Made by a program: the position numbers and the translations under genes. A stretch of 64,000 bases of DNA. It comes from Antitrichia curtipendula (Eukaryota; Streptophyta; Bryopsida; Hypnales; Leucodontaceae). How positions within the stretch are numbered: position 1 is the first letter of the stretch; every line of letters begins with the position of its first letter. The stretch is taken from positions 25,502,981-25,566,980 of the forward strand of contig OX579640.1 of the NCBI GenBank assembly GCA_951230915.1. Direction: 5' to 3'. This document shows, in pieces, positions 1 to 12,321 of this stretch. Below the pieces are notes generated by a model. That model saw only the letters and a program-made list of their open reading frames with translations. It made no database searches and had not been told where the DNA came from.

Positions 1-1274
1 GACGACTTTTTTTCTCTCTCCCTGTTATAAACGACAGTTAGTTAAGAATAACTTTAATCAGCGCACTCGTTAATGAAACCCCACCGAAATCGATGAAACC
101 AGTCCTTTCAGTTCACACGATGTCGATTGAGAGGCGCCGGCGCCGCTGTTGTTGAGCTCCACGCGGGGAAGCAAGAGGAGTAACGCCGTGCCTGCAGGCG
201 TCATTTGTGAGACAGAGAGCAATAGGCCTAGGAGTACTGTGATCTAGGGTTTGCATCAGTCTTTTTTTTACTGGCGATATAGTGCCTAATAAGGAAATTA
301 ATTTTTATCAAGCGTCATCTGTTTACTATTAATTACTATAATAAAAACATAAGAATCCAAAGTATCCACTCACCAAATTACCTTCATAAAGTTTTCCTGC
401 CATGCCAGCAAGCATTGGCCCAACCTAACCTAGCCAAGATTTTTTTGTCACTTTCCATGCCCATGTATGATAGAAGCACCCATCACCAACAAGTACCCGG
501 TTGCCAACCACTAGGGGATATCAATTTTAGTACTCACTTCCATGATTAATTTTTGGGATGGTTATATCAATGCTCCAAAGTTGTGATGCCATATGTCCTT
601 AACTTTGGGTGTTCAAGTGAGTAGCAATTACTCTCATAGTGATCAGTTATGCATGATTCTACAGAGTAGAGATGGATTGAAGCCAACTTTTGGCTTCAAA
701 AATTCATAGTAAATTCAATTCAAGGAAAAAAATCACGAAATTTTGGCAATGCCCATCATTTCTATCTTCCTACAGGACTGTAAATTCACATTGCCTTCAA
801 CTGTTCCAGAACATATGCAGAATTGCTTAAGTGGTCGACAATGGGTGGTTCTACCATACTTAGTGAGAATATAAAGTACTAATGGTACTATCAAGAGGCT
901 TCTTAGTTGAGCCGCCAACCATTCAACTTCCTCATCTCTTCACCAAGTTGTGCTTCTTTAATGAATCGGATTTGCCTATTTTGCAAAATTTATTTTGAAA
1001 AGGTGCATCTATAAATTAACGGTTGGAGCTATTAGAGTTAGGCCGTTAGGGTCGCTTGGCTCAACTAGTGCAAGGAAGTCGTTGGTAGAGCAAGTGGCGT
1101 TGGATGGTTTGCCAAGGTGCATAGAACGATTTACATTGTAGCATGCACAATAAGGAGACTCCTTTACATAGTAAAAACTTCATGGTTGTTTGCAAGTTTT
1201 TGCTTCATTGGTGCAAAATTAGGACAAACCTTAGTTTGAATCAATTTGACACTATACCCTAAACCCACGTTTTA
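1..1274. other. Left flank with no recognisable gene
   Basis: This AT-rich sequence lies outside the large transposon. The only open frames are short, have no family signature, and look like chance frames. I see no tRNA, rRNA or tandem array in it. Confidence 0.5.
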
Positions 1275-1446
1275 GGTGACATTTTGTAATTTTTTTTTTA
1301 AAGATTTTAGGTGACGTCCAATGCAACAAATCCATGTTTTTATGTCAACAATATGTTCAACATAACATCAATGTTGATATAAAAACATGGGCTTGATGCA
1401 ATAGACGTCATCTTAAATCCATTTTTTTAAATTACAAAATGTCACC
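1275..1446. mobile_element. Small MITE with TA target duplication
   Basis: The element is 172 bp and its ends are mirror images: GGTGACATTTTGTAAT at the left and ATTACAAAATGTCACC at the right. A TA dinucleotide flanks each side (1273-1274 and 1447-1448). The inner part is also partly self-complementary, with 'catgttttta' facing 'taaaaacatg'. Terminal inverted repeats plus TA duplication fit a non-autonomous Tc1/mariner (Stowaway-like) element. It has no coding capacity. An internal 'tttaggtgacgtc' resembles the terminal repeat again. Confidence 0.7.
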
Positions 1447-1831
1447 TAAATTGCTATAAGAAACCTAGGAAGACTCAAGCAACTCGGTTTAGTGAGAATT
1501 GTTTTGAGATCAAATCATTCTTGTTGCTAGAAAGTTACAACTTATAACAAATACAAATGCTAGGCTAGTTCAAATATATAACAAATTTCATGGTTGAACA
1601 TAATCTTTAGCCAAATAATATATATGTCTGTTTGTTAGAAAATAATTAATTATCTAACCTTTTTTCATTCATAAGGGCAATATTATGCAAATCGTAAGCA
1701 ATATTTATATTTATATTTATTTTATTAATTTTAAATTCAAAATTTAAATTATTTAGGTTCAAATCTTGCATTTGGATAATATTTGAGTTATTTCAAACCG
1801 CTGCAATTGATTTAGGTTTGAATCATGTAGC

Positions 1832-1866
1832 ACTATAAACACAGAATTAGACATTTTTGCACTTGG
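1832..1866 (+). repeat. Left terminal inverted repeat of the large transposon
   Basis: It begins ACTATAAACACAGAATTAG and runs into a TTGCACTTGG subterminal motif, which is mirrored at once by CAAGTGCA. It pairs with 23671-23705. Confidence 0.75.
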
Positions 1867-2285
1867 TCAAGTGCACTCTTTTACGCACAATTGAAGGCTC
1901 ATAATCAACAACTTCTAAAAAAATTTGGTACCCCTCATTTTTCAAAATTGCATACTTTCAAGTCTACTATGTACTAATTTTTATGGATTTTTTTTACCTT
2001 TATATAATACCATAACATGATTTTAGTACATTTTTTTTGCCTATTGCACTTGCACAATAACCAAAAGTGTAGTCACTTACACAATTCCTCATAAAATTAA
2101 TAAAACACTTGAAAGAAGTTCTTGACCTCTTTTTTTTTATTCATTTACTGTATTGTATATAGAATATGCATAGCATAGTACACATACCAACACATTGTCT
2201 CATTCTCTAATACACACACATATAAACACGTTGTTCTTCTAAATATACCACTTTTATGTTTACGCACACTGCATCGAATATTTAT

Positions 2286-3811
2286 TTATGGCACTTCTTC
2301 TTCCGGTGTCTGAACCACTCGTATTGTTGACTGTATCTGCTCCTCCACTTCTGTTCCAATAGTTGAGTCTATGTTTGTTTCCAAGCATTGACCACTATTT
2401 AGAGATTGCAATAATGGAAATGTAGAATCTAATACCCATTCTGCCCTTGCATTTGCTGTTGGCGTCAATGTTCTCTCAGATATTGTAGGAGACATGGTTG
2501 TTGTTTCCAGAATTGAAGTGAACGGTTCATAGGTGTATCGTCCTTCTTCACCGATTCGCTTGTATCGAATGCGCTCCCTATCATAAAAATAACCGTCTTC
2601 ATCTTCAGTCAAGTTCGAGGACTCCAACATAGTGAATGCTGAGAATGCTGATGTAGGCTCCAGTGATGTTGCTGTACTTCTATTTCTTGCACCTGTTACA
2701 TCTGTGTGAACTTCTACACGTTGCAAAATAATTGGAACTGCTATGTGTCCAGAGGTAGAATCCAAAGTTCTACCCTCTATGTCACTAGGAACTACTGTTG
2801 TCACTTCTTCCAATGTTGCTGGAAAAAAAGACGTTGGTTGTAAGTTCTCTATGACCGGATAGTACTTGTATCGTCCTACTTCTCCTGTTCTCTGGTATTG
2901 TACGTTCTTCCCATCATAGAAAAATCCGTCTTCGCTTTGTATCAAACTCATGGAATCCAGTACTGTGAATGCTGACATAGGTTCCATTGATCTTGTTCCA
3001 CCTTCAATTATTCCAATGTTCACTTCAACCCCCTCTTCTTCTATGTTCTCCACATCCTCTACAACATTAGAAGGAATGAAATCGGGATCTACTTCCATCT
3101 CGTCCAATCCTTCTTGTGCTCTACGAGAGTTACCTACAGAATAGGTATCAGAGGAACCTAAACTTCGACCACCACTGGGTAATTTGTCTGAGTCCCAACG
3201 CATAGGATCATTATCCTCGTTGCTCGATAGAGATGCTGCCGAATCAATTGTTGTCTGCTTTCTCTTCTTCCTATTATTTTTGTGTTGTGTCATATGAAAT
3301 CTCTCGTCATGTTTAGTAGGACCAACATCTAGCACATTCTCTTCAACATTCAACTCTTGTTGCATTTGATGTTCTACAGACCTATCCACACTATTCACCA
3401 TCTCCATCTTGTCTCCATACATCAACCGTAAGGTGTTGTATACAAACTGCGTTCTAGATGATGCACCTTCCATGATAATGATGTCATTGCCTACAAAACC
3501 AAATTCCAAAAATGTAGGCACCGCCACCGTTATCCCCAATGTTACCAATCCCCAATTCGGTGGTAATAACATGTCCACGATCTTCTTCAGCTCCGACGGT
3601 GTCCTCTCAAACTTGTCTTCAACTCGTGGCACTATTTCTGTAGTCCATGAGTCTACAAACGTCACTTGCAAATTTTGAATGCTCCTCGGTAAGTTGTCCA
3701 CTGGTGAACACTCACTTGGACATTGCATGATGATTACTACATCCCCTACTGGTTGCACTTTCACTTCTCTTTGGTCACCATGACCAAGATCATGCATATA
3801 TACAGGAACTG
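2286..3811 (-). pseudogene. Unknown transposon protein, C-terminal part (downstream of the CACTA insertion)
   Basis: This block holds about 500 codons ending in TAA at 2286-2288. It is the 3' part of the left gene of the large transposon. I do not recognise the family. The first ~135 residues look globular, with hydrophobic strands such as GDVVIIMQCPSE and FVGNDIIIMEGA. A basic patch (KNNRKKRKQ) could be a nuclear localisation signal. The rest is acidic and low in order, except for two copies of a motif of about 25 residues: EDGFFYDGKNVQYQRTGEVG and EDGYFYDRERIRYKRIGEEG, each followed by RYxYxP. The methionine opening this frame is probably internal, because the reading frame continues across the inserted CACTA element at 3815-5287 into the upstream block. 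Confidence 0.6.
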
Positions 3812-3999
3812 TTTCACTACTAGAAAATCATGACCAGATCAACAGAAAATCAACAGTTCTTTGTTGATTTTTGTTGTTTTGGGCACTATAATGACCATTT
3901 GAACAGATTTTTGAATTTTTGTAAAAATCAACAGAAATGGACAACAGTTTTTTGTTGATTTGAGTAGTGCAATGACCAAATCAACAATTTTGTGTTGAA

Positions 4000-4400
4000 T
4001 TTGGAATTTTTTGGAATTTTATTGGAATCTTTTAGGAATCTTTTGGAATCTTTTAAAATCTTTTGGAAAACTTTTGGAGTTTTTAAAAATCTTTATTAGT
4101 ATTCTGGAAAAACACTTCAAAATATTAAAATAGCACCTTAAAACACCCAGAAAACACTTCAAAGTATTGAAACAGCACCTTAAAACACTCATAAAACTTT
4201 TCAAAATATTGAAACAGCACCTTATAACACCCCAAAAAACACTTCAAAATATGAAAACATCACCTTAAAACTCCCCCAAAACACTTCAAAATATTGAAAC
4301 AGCACCTTATAACACCCCAAAAAACACTTCAAAATACGAAAACAACACCTTAAAACTCCCCCAAAACACTTCAAAATATGAAAACAGCACTTTTAAAGAC
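4000..4400. repeat. Degenerate tandem repeat inside the CACTA element
   Basis: This stretch repeats a unit like AAAACACTTCAAAATATTGA followed by AACAGCACCTTAAAACAC, with a spacing near 60 bp, several times between about 4105 and 4390. The short frame that appears across it is repeat-driven and not a gene. Confidence 0.6.
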
Positions 4401-4566
4401 CAAAAAAACACTCAAAAAAATAAAAGTATTAATTTGTGAGTGAATAAGTAAAAGAAATTATGTCCAATAGACATGGAGATCCAACCATGTAGTGGTTGGA
4501 GCCTCTTGTTCTATGTAAAGTGAATTTTTTTTTCTTAACTTAAACATTCACAATTCGGAACTTCTT

Positions 4567-4925
4567 AAACTCAGCAGATTTTGACGGCCATTTCAGCATA
4601 GTAATTTAACATTTTTCAAAAAACTTTGAACTAAGAAAAGTTAGAGATTGAAGTTAACTTTCATTTCCAAAAAACGTTTTGTGATTTCAAGCCTCCAATC
4701 AAAAGTTATAGATAAAATTCAGAGAGAGGTAGGAGGGGACATTTTGTTTAACATTTTCAAACATCCTCTCTGAATTTTGTCTATAACTTTTGATTGGAGG
4801 CTTTAAATCACAAACCATTTTTTGGAGATGAAAGTTAACTTCAATCTCCAACTTTTTGTAGTTCAAAGTTTTTTGAAAAAAGTTCATTTACCATGCCGAA
4901 ATGACCGCCAAAGTCTGCTGAGTTT
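4567..4925. repeat. Fold-back (long inverted repeat) inside the CACTA element
   Basis: The left arm 4567-4728 is complementary to the right arm 4764-4925 at roughly 85-90% by eye, with a spacer of about 35 bp. Matching blocks include GCCTCCAATCAAAAGTTATA near 4692 and its complement near 4785, and AAACTCAGCAGA at the outer edge. A transcript would form a long hairpin. It is probably either a nested fold-back element or a part of the CACTA element that has been duplicated and inverted. Confidence 0.75.
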
Positions 4926-4983
4926 AAAAACACCAAACCATAAATGGATAAGTAAAAAAAAAAAATTCGAATTGTACATTAAG

Positions 4984-5158
4984 TTGTGAGGTAGTTTAGT
5001 GGTTGGAGCCTTGTGCCATTGGGCATGAGGTCTCCGGTTCGAAACCCATGGGCGACCGTGGGTCGAGCATGCGGCCACCCGAAAATTCTGGAAAATTTTT
5101 CTGCCCGAAATTTTCGGGCAGCCAAAAAAAAAAGTCTGGATTTAAAAAAAAAAAAAAA
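4984..5158 (+). mobile_element. tRNA-related SINE
   Basis: An A-box-like sequence, GTAGTTTAGTGGTTGGAGC (4991-5009), is followed 27 bp later by a B-box, GGTTCGAAACC (5036-5046). This is the arrangement of an RNA polymerase III promoter in a tRNA-derived SINE. The body then runs about 90 bp into A-rich tails at about 5127-5136 and 5144-5158. The cloverleaf is not closed, so it is not a functional tRNA. A partial copy of the head (AGTGGTTGGAGCC) also occurs near 4489. Confidence 0.6.
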
Positions 5159-5290
5159 TTTAATTTGACCAAATCAACAGAAAAAAATAACAGATTTCAG
5201 TTAGATTTTGTCCAGGACAACGCGACCGAAACAACAAAAGCGAACAACAGATTCCTGTTGTTTTGGACATAGTTTTTTCTACTAGTGTTT

Positions 5291-6559
5291 CCTTCTGAAA
5301 CGTCCATGTACCACGAATATACGTGCATCCTTCTGGCAATGCCATTTTCGATTTCAAGGGTTCATCAAAGTATAAGCCTGGGGGCAACAACAACACCGCG
5401 TTCCACCTTAAAATTGAAGACATCCACATTTGCAAATGTTGAAACACTTTGCCGTAGTCTTCATCTACCCAAGCCTTGTCTTCTCCTTCAGAACCTCCAC
5501 GCCTGCAATCAAAAATCCATAGACACGGTTTTCCCAACTCAACATATTCTTCTTCAAAGAAACCTCCCTTACATCTCACGTGTACTACATTTTGGTTCCC
5601 TTTATGTTGTATTGCAGAGAAAGCCACTTGCCATTCCCATCGAGCATTTGTCACGTCTTCAACATCCCGACTGAAGCCTGCATAGCCTTTGCGACCCGCT
5701 CGAATATCTTGCACGTGTTGTCATGTAAAGGCTGGAATAAGATGCTCATAAGTGCTCAATGCTGGAACTGTCTTTACAATGGGTGCACTCCACAATGTTT
5801 TTGATTCACTACCCAATGTTTCACCCATCAATGTCTTCCTTGTGCATCTCCGTACCTCCTTGCATCTACAGCAAAGAATTCATCCATAGAGGACGGATTG
5901 ACATCTCCAGCCTGCACTGTCAGGAATCGTATTTGATTTCTGACAACATCCTTCCGTTGCAAGCGATCCACTGCATATGCCACTGTACCTTTCGTAGGGT
6001 TTGAAGAGGTAGCATTGTTGAAGTAGTACCTTTGTGATTCTCGTCGGCCCTCCACAACATTCTTGGCAGCCATCTACTTTGCCATTCGTACATAATTCTG
6101 CTTCGACACTCTAGTCAATGGTCGCAACCAAGTATGAACCATTTGTTTTCGTTTGCCACTTCTATCCACTATGTCATCAACGTTTGTTGCCTTCGCCGTC
6201 TTCTTCCATTTGTTCTCATCCTGCTTGCTGAAGAATAATTTTCCTTCCTCGTAATCTTTACACACCTGCACAATCGACTCATATGCTTCTTCATCTTCAT
6301 TCCACGCATGCTGTGTGTAATCAATCATTTTTTTGGCTAGCGTCTTTAGTGTCATTTGCTTCGGCAGGTCTTTGCTCCAATGCAACGCGCTTGCAGCCAT
6401 TGTCAATGCTTTTGCTCTGTTCAAGTCATCAAATCGAGTTGCCACACTTGGACTCCCGCATGCTTTCCAAATGTCTCGGAGCTTCATGATATTCTCATAA
6501 TACGTTGTGATGAAGGTCCGATCAAACTCCCTTGCATTAATCTTCACTGAGGCTTCAAT
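5291..6559 (-). pseudogene. Unknown transposon protein, middle part, with stops and a frameshift
   Basis: This block continues the left gene. Reading on the minus strand, the frame leaves the N-terminal block through TAA at 6560-6562, runs 6559-6077, and meets TAG at 6074-6076. It continues in the same frame to about 5830, where it has to shift by one base to stay open. It then meets TGA at 5721-5723 and proceeds to the CACTA insertion. Protein-like stretches lie on both sides of each break (NAREFDRTFITTYYEN, VPALSTYEHLIPAFT, FSAIQHKGNQNVVHVRCKGG), so these are lesions in one ancestral frame, not gene boundaries. Each stop is one base from a sense codon, and the TGA fits CGA to TGA deamination. 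Function is unknown. Confidence 0.6.
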
Positions 6560-8320
6560 TTAAAACAAAGGATTGTTATATACCAAAAACTTGGCTTTCC
6601 GAGAAGCGAAGTTAAGATTATACTCTGCATCAGACATCTTCTTCTCTCGATTCTCTTGTTCAGCTCTTTTACAAGCAACAACAATATGTTGACCATCCAC
6701 TGGCTCCCAAATAATACTCTTCTCCAACCAAGGAATCCTTGCCATACTGGACTCTGCTACTGCAGTTCCTGGACGATGATGTAAAAAGGCTACTTCCATT
6801 TCACGTGTAGCACCGTCGCTACTGAAAGGTACCTCCACGACTTGCACCTCCCCATTGTCATTGATATCCTCATGAAGATATGCTAGAGGACGTAGAGTAA
6901 TTGCACTAACAGCATCTGCCTCTGATCCCCTTAGACAATCGTAAATCTCATTCACTTGTGTTTGCAATAAAATGCGGTGGTTCGTGTCAGCATTTGTGAC
7001 ATTCCGGATGTTGTCGATTTTGGCCTGGAATACCAAATTTTGTCCCCATATGTAGCCCGCTTTATATTCCGCCTCACTTGGAAAAACCACTGGTGGTCTA
7101 TTGGTACTACGAGCAAATACAGCTGAACGTGTTTGCTCCGCTTCCTCCTCAGAAATGTCCATATCGTCATCTGCATCTTCTTCGTCTTTTCCATCATTCC
7201 CTTGTACAGAAGGTCCTTCCATGGATACTCTTTGCTGGTTCCTTTGTGCTGTTGCACGAGTGCGGACGTTTCTCTGCTCACTTGTCAATACTTCAATCGA
7301 GGTACGGCTTCGAGTACTACGATTTGCAAGAATTTCACGACCTGATAATGGTGTAAAATATGTAGATCGCCCTCTACCTCTACTTCTTGATCCTACTAGT
7401 GGAGGTTCTGATCCGCTTCCAACTTCAGTGACTGTTCTTGGAAAGCTTCTTGCACCTTCCGAGCTATTTGTCGTGTGAGGTGCATGCTCCTCTTCAAAAG
7501 TTGTCCTATCAATGTCATGTGGTTCAGATCCCTCCACTCCAAATACCCTCTCCATAGTTTCTTGCACATGTGGAGCATTTGTAGGTACTACCACTTCTTC
7601 TTGCCCACCAGCATTGTTCATTGCAAAAGGAACGTCTTCAACTCCAGCTGCTGACAAAGAACCAAGCTCACGAACAGTTCTTTGTCTTCGTGATGCAACC
7701 CCCGCCTCCGCATGATCCGCAGTCCTTGCTTCCATACCCACACGTTTTTTGCTATGTTCTTGAACTGGAATCCAATTCACAACCAAAGGCGCAGCAAAAA
7801 TCCGATACACTTCGGATTCATCCTCAGGCTCCCTTGGAGGAGGTTGTTCTTGGTTGGTACTCGGATTACTCCTTCTCAATTCCTCATATTTTCTGTGCTC
7901 CATGTATATCTTCCTAGCTCGAAGTGCTTGTTCAGGTGTTAACTCCTTGAACTTCTTCATCATTGCATCCCTTGCCACCTTCAATTCCTTGGGCATGCTC
8001 TTCCAAAAGTCATCCAACGGTTTTAATCCCGTCATTCTAGGAATAGCTGCAAGGAACTCTGGAGGAACTGGTGCTAGCATAAGTTGCTTCTTCAATTTGT
8101 ATTTCACAAGGTCTTCACCAGTGTTAGTAACTGTGACATTGACCCCTGCATTAGCGGTACCTGCAAGGGCCATTATGATCCTAGTTCCAGATCCCAACGG
8201 TGACCATTGCCGATCTTCTTCAATTGCAAACTCTGTAATCTACAAATTGGGATTCCCAGTACCGTCCAATTCAATCCACCACCCGTGCTCCAACCAATTT
8301 GTAAGAACTTTCAGTGCCAT
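6560..8320 (-). pseudogene. Unknown transposon protein, N-terminal part, possible ParB-like motif
   Basis: The likely start is the ATG at 8318-8320 (MALKVLTNW...). The frame then crosses a TAG at 8240-8242 and stays open for more than 540 codons to TAA at 6560-6562. The first third is charged and predicted soluble. The middle is a long low-complexity acidic/serine region around 6.95-7.8 kb (for example EDADDDMDISEEEAEQ). The end carries EPVDGQHIVVACKRAE (coding strand near 6700), which recalls the DGxHR..A core of ParB/sulfiredoxin-fold proteins. I call that resemblance weak. The gene faces outward to the left terminal repeat, mirroring the transposase gene at the other end, so it is probably an accessory protein of the same transposon. 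Confidence 0.6.
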
Positions 8321-11300
8321 CCTGCGTTGTACAAGAACAAGTACCTACAATTTGTTACTCACATGCGTTTTTTTATTGTGAGACCTAGATGGAAGTACTA
8401 GGACATTATATTTATATCCTTAAAGTGCTTAAAATAATTTCACGTGCCATTGAAACAATACAAAACAAAAAGCGAAGAGCTCCAATAAATTGATTGCAAA
8501 ATGCCATATTGTACTCTGATACAATGCTTCTTAATGAACAAGATGTCAAATTGTACTACTGCCTAATTACACAAATGGTCTTGCATGATGCATTCTAGTG
8601 TCTCAAGTAATTCATATTCCTCTCAATTAATAAAATATGGAATATATAAACATTGATGATGTTCAATGCAATCAGAAATCACAAAATTTACCTACCACTA
8701 CTACTTTAAGTCGTACTTCTAAATAAACAAAGAGAAATTTAAAATAAAAAAAGAAAGAAAGGAAAAATTTAACTTCTAAAACTTCATGCACAAACACAAA
8801 GTACAAACAAGACATACAATTAAATAAAAGGAAAAACAGCAATGCTCCCTTTATCTATGTACGTTTTATGATCTTTGCAGAATTATTCACATCCATTTCA
8901 CAAAATCTTTACTCTCTCCTTCAATTGCATAGATACCTGTATTGTCATTTTCTTTAACATTAAAAGTTAGTTCTAAGTATTTCTAGTGTCTTCCTCAAAA
9001 ACATCTATAGATACTTTGTTTACTATGCACTGCTTGTATACAAGAAGAGCGTCCTGCAACTATGCATTACAAATACTTGTAAGAATTTCTACATTCAATT
9101 TAAAATATAAAAAAAAATTTAAAAACGTAGTGCAAACAAACTATGATAGTATTTACTACTCCCCCTCTTAGTTATTAAATAACCATAGACTAAGCAAATT
9201 CACTACAAGTAAAATTATCTTTACATTACCCTTTTGTGCTCAATGTTGAAAGAGAGTACCAAAATAATAATAATTATTTTTTCTTACTTTAATGACTACG
9301 AAAGAAACAAATTAGCATTACAACATCCCTTTCATAGTGGACACATGACACAACGTCATTGTCAATTATAAATGCAAATACTTCACAATTTCCTATAAAT
9401 TTTATTAAACAAGATTCATAGATCTTTGTGTTCTAAACATATGTCCTACAAGCCTTCAAAGACGTCTGTAACCATTCATTGAACAGTCCACTGAAATGTA
9501 TAAATATATGACATCCTCTGTTTAAAAAAGAATGCACAGCCATGATTGCATTTCACATTCTACTCTATCAAAAGTGAAACATTCTTCAAATCATAATAGG
9601 CAAAACAATAAATACATTTCTAATTGTAATTTGTTCATACATTGAATCTCATTCTTCCTTCATTTTCATGACATGTGTGCAAGAAATTCTATACTCTAAT
9701 ACAACCCACAACTCAAATGCACACATTATACATTGTATGCAGGTTTTTCTAGAATACATGTTAAGGGCAGAGGATTTATTTTCACCACACATCCAAAAAC
9801 AACATTTGTACGGATAAAAATAAATTTCCTTCGCTTCAATGATTGAAATTTAAAAAACTTATATTCTTGTACTACATTACAATATAACATGCTAAGAAAT
9901 GTTGAAAATTTGTTACCAATCAACAATTTAGTTGCAACTCCAATACAATTTTACTAAACTTCCAACAACAAATGAACAAAAACACACAAAAAACACCAAC
10001 ACGGTGCAAACTGATACCACAGAATATGATCAACTTTATGTTACTAGTTTCGGTTTTTTTTAGTTCAGAGTGCGGTTTCATGGGTTCCACTACATTTTAA
10101 TTTAAAAAAATTTGCAACTTGTGAAGACAGCATACATATTTATCTTTGTCCAACAATTGACTTTGCCAGAAGAGAATTAAATACTAACACACCTCCTTAA
10201 TGATTGAAGCAAAATGTATGTGAATAAAGACGTCACTGTTCTGCTACTTGAAGAATTCTGCAAAAATTGTAGACATCACCACTATTAAAAAAGATGTATT
10301 TCACATGAGGTTCTTTGTGAACAAAAAAACTACAGTTTCAACTTATGCCAAAAAAGAACCTTAAGTTCAATTTATAATAGTCTAAAAACATTAGCATATG
10401 TAAAACACTAAAGGAAGATTCACAGAAACAAATCAATACACAAGTGTTGCATTGTATCATTACTTCAACATTTGAACAACATACTTTTCTAAAATATTTT
10501 TCAAAAATCTCTTTTTGTTTGAACATTACTCATAAATTTAATTTGCATAAGTATTTTTCCCACGTTCCAATGAATTTAAAAGTGCCATGAAGTTTGTTTG
10601 GAAAAAAAATACCTTTGCGGATTTTTCAACAAAACAATGGTCCTTATTGTTCACAAAAATCTACAAATTCACTAGAAAACAACATGGTCAGTCCTTAATC
10701 ATTCAAAAAGAAATTTAAAAAAATAAAAAACCCAATCTTCACTGAACTTCATCATAAAATATAAAGCATGAGCTTCAAACAATTTTACTAAAGATTTACT
10801 TTTGTCCAACTTCATTTTCTTGTTTTAAAATGTTCTACTAATCAAACTTTAAACTATTGTTCATAAACTATGATATTTTGCTTCCAAGTAGCAATTGCAT
10901 TTGATCTTCACATACATAGGTACAAACAATATACACTACTCCATAAGACCATAACCCCTTAAATTTGCAAGGACTTTTCAAACCTATTCGGTCGTGGTAC
11001 AAATAGAACAAGAAGCCAACATGTTGATATATATATTTTTTTCCCTTAGAAGTGTATCTATAGAGATAAAAAGTTTTATTCCATAAATATATCACATAGG
11101 ATAACAAAGGTTTACAATACCACTTATGACCCAAAAAAAATTGCAATTTCAAAAGTGTTAAATAGTGTAACACTTATTTCATGGCTTTCATTTGTCTTCT
11201 CATAAGTCATAACCCAAAATAGTAGTCTCCATAAGAACACTATAATTTAAAAAATAATGTCAAAAAATCTAATCAGTTATTCACTTCTAACAACTCTATG

Positions 11301-12299
11301 CCCCTCAGTTCTCAAAATAATTTCAATGGAATTCTTTCTACAATATCTACCATATTGAAACCTCATTTCTAAGAGTCCTCCAAACTACAACCAATCTATA
11401 ATTCGAAGTACATCCTTACAAAAACTTTGTATGACAAAAACCATAATCAAACACTCTTTACTTAAAATATTTGATGCTAAACCTACACTAGAAAAGGATT
11501 TTCTTTTAAAAAGATACAACACTAAATATAATAAGTTATTACACTTCCTATACCTTCAAAGCTTAGCAAACACCAATGTATAGTGCCTCAAGCATTTTGG
11601 CATTAGAATATTACATATATATTTTTTGACATCGAGTTTGGCATACTATCAAATTCCAAGTATGAATTGAAATTACATAATTAAAACATCTTATCAATCC
11701 TAACTTCAAAGGCACACTTCCATAAGTTCCATGAATTCTTAACAGATATAATTTATTTTCTTTAATCTAGTGAACACTGTAATCCCTCCAAAAACAACAA
11801 AAGATAACGTAATAGGTGCCTGTAAATTATTTGAATGGTCCAAACAGAGAATCTTCATTTAATTTGAATACAATGTCTGTTATGGGGAATTAATTTTTTT
11901 TCTTTCAAAACTATCCCTCCGTACTGTATTTGCACTACTTGAGTAATATACTACAAATTTGAACTCATCAGTAATCATTAGAAGGAGAATGTACCTAACA
12001 TTTACTTTTTCCTTAATTTATACAATTCATCTTCTTTGCAACAAGGAAAAATAATTTATTTTTGAAGTATTCATAATATAAAATAGATGCATGTGTTCAC
12101 CAACAAGGCCCCCTTGTCCATATAACGTGCTGACATTGCATTTAATATATGTATTTTTTTTTTAATTTAAAAATTATTAAATATATACATATGTATTTAA
12201 AAAGATATAAATATTTTTATTTTTATTTATTATTTATTATTTATTTAAAATATATATATTTATAAAAAAAATAGTTTGGGATTACGCTTCTCTTTTGCT
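8321..12299. other. AT-rich interior of the large transposon, no gene seen
   Basis: These 4 kb are strongly AT-rich with many homopolymer runs. The short frames have no family signature and no sustained coding character. The segment lies upstream of the minus-strand gene and may hold its promoter, but I cannot point to a specific element. Confidence 0.5.
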
Positions 12300-12321
12300 G
12301 GGGTCCGCGGCCGCGGACCCC
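12300..12321. repeat. Perfect 22-bp GC palindrome
   Basis: GGGGTCCGCGG is followed directly by its reverse complement CCGCGGACCCC, giving a 22-bp palindrome in otherwise very AT-rich DNA. A related sequence (CCGCGGCCGCG) recurs at 15058-15068. The two bracket the GC-richer island at 12.3-15.1 kb. Confidence 0.9.

Larger units (their letters stand above)
3815..5287. mobile_element. Non-autonomous CACTA (EnSpm-type) element inserted in a coding sequence
   Basis: The element starts CACTACTAGAAAA and ends TTTTTTCTACTAGTG, giving terminal inverted repeats of about 13-15 bp with the CACTA/TAGTG termini typical of the superfamily. A 3-bp direct duplication, TTT, lies at 3812-3814 and 5288-5290, the expected size for CACTA elements. 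Subterminal repeats of AAATCAACAG / TTGTTGATTT occur at both ends. It encodes no transposase. Inside are a 4.0-4.4 kb stretch of repeated AACACTTCAAAATATTGAAA-like units, a long fold-back and a tRNA-like SINE. Removing the element plus one TTT rejoins the minus-strand reading frame without a shift (QKE-TVPVY-MHDL). Confidence 0.85.

Noticed and set aside
5160..5290. C-terminal end of the frame at 5160-5714 as real protein
   Set aside because: The last ~45 codons lie inside the CACTA element and only replace the true continuation at 3811 and below.
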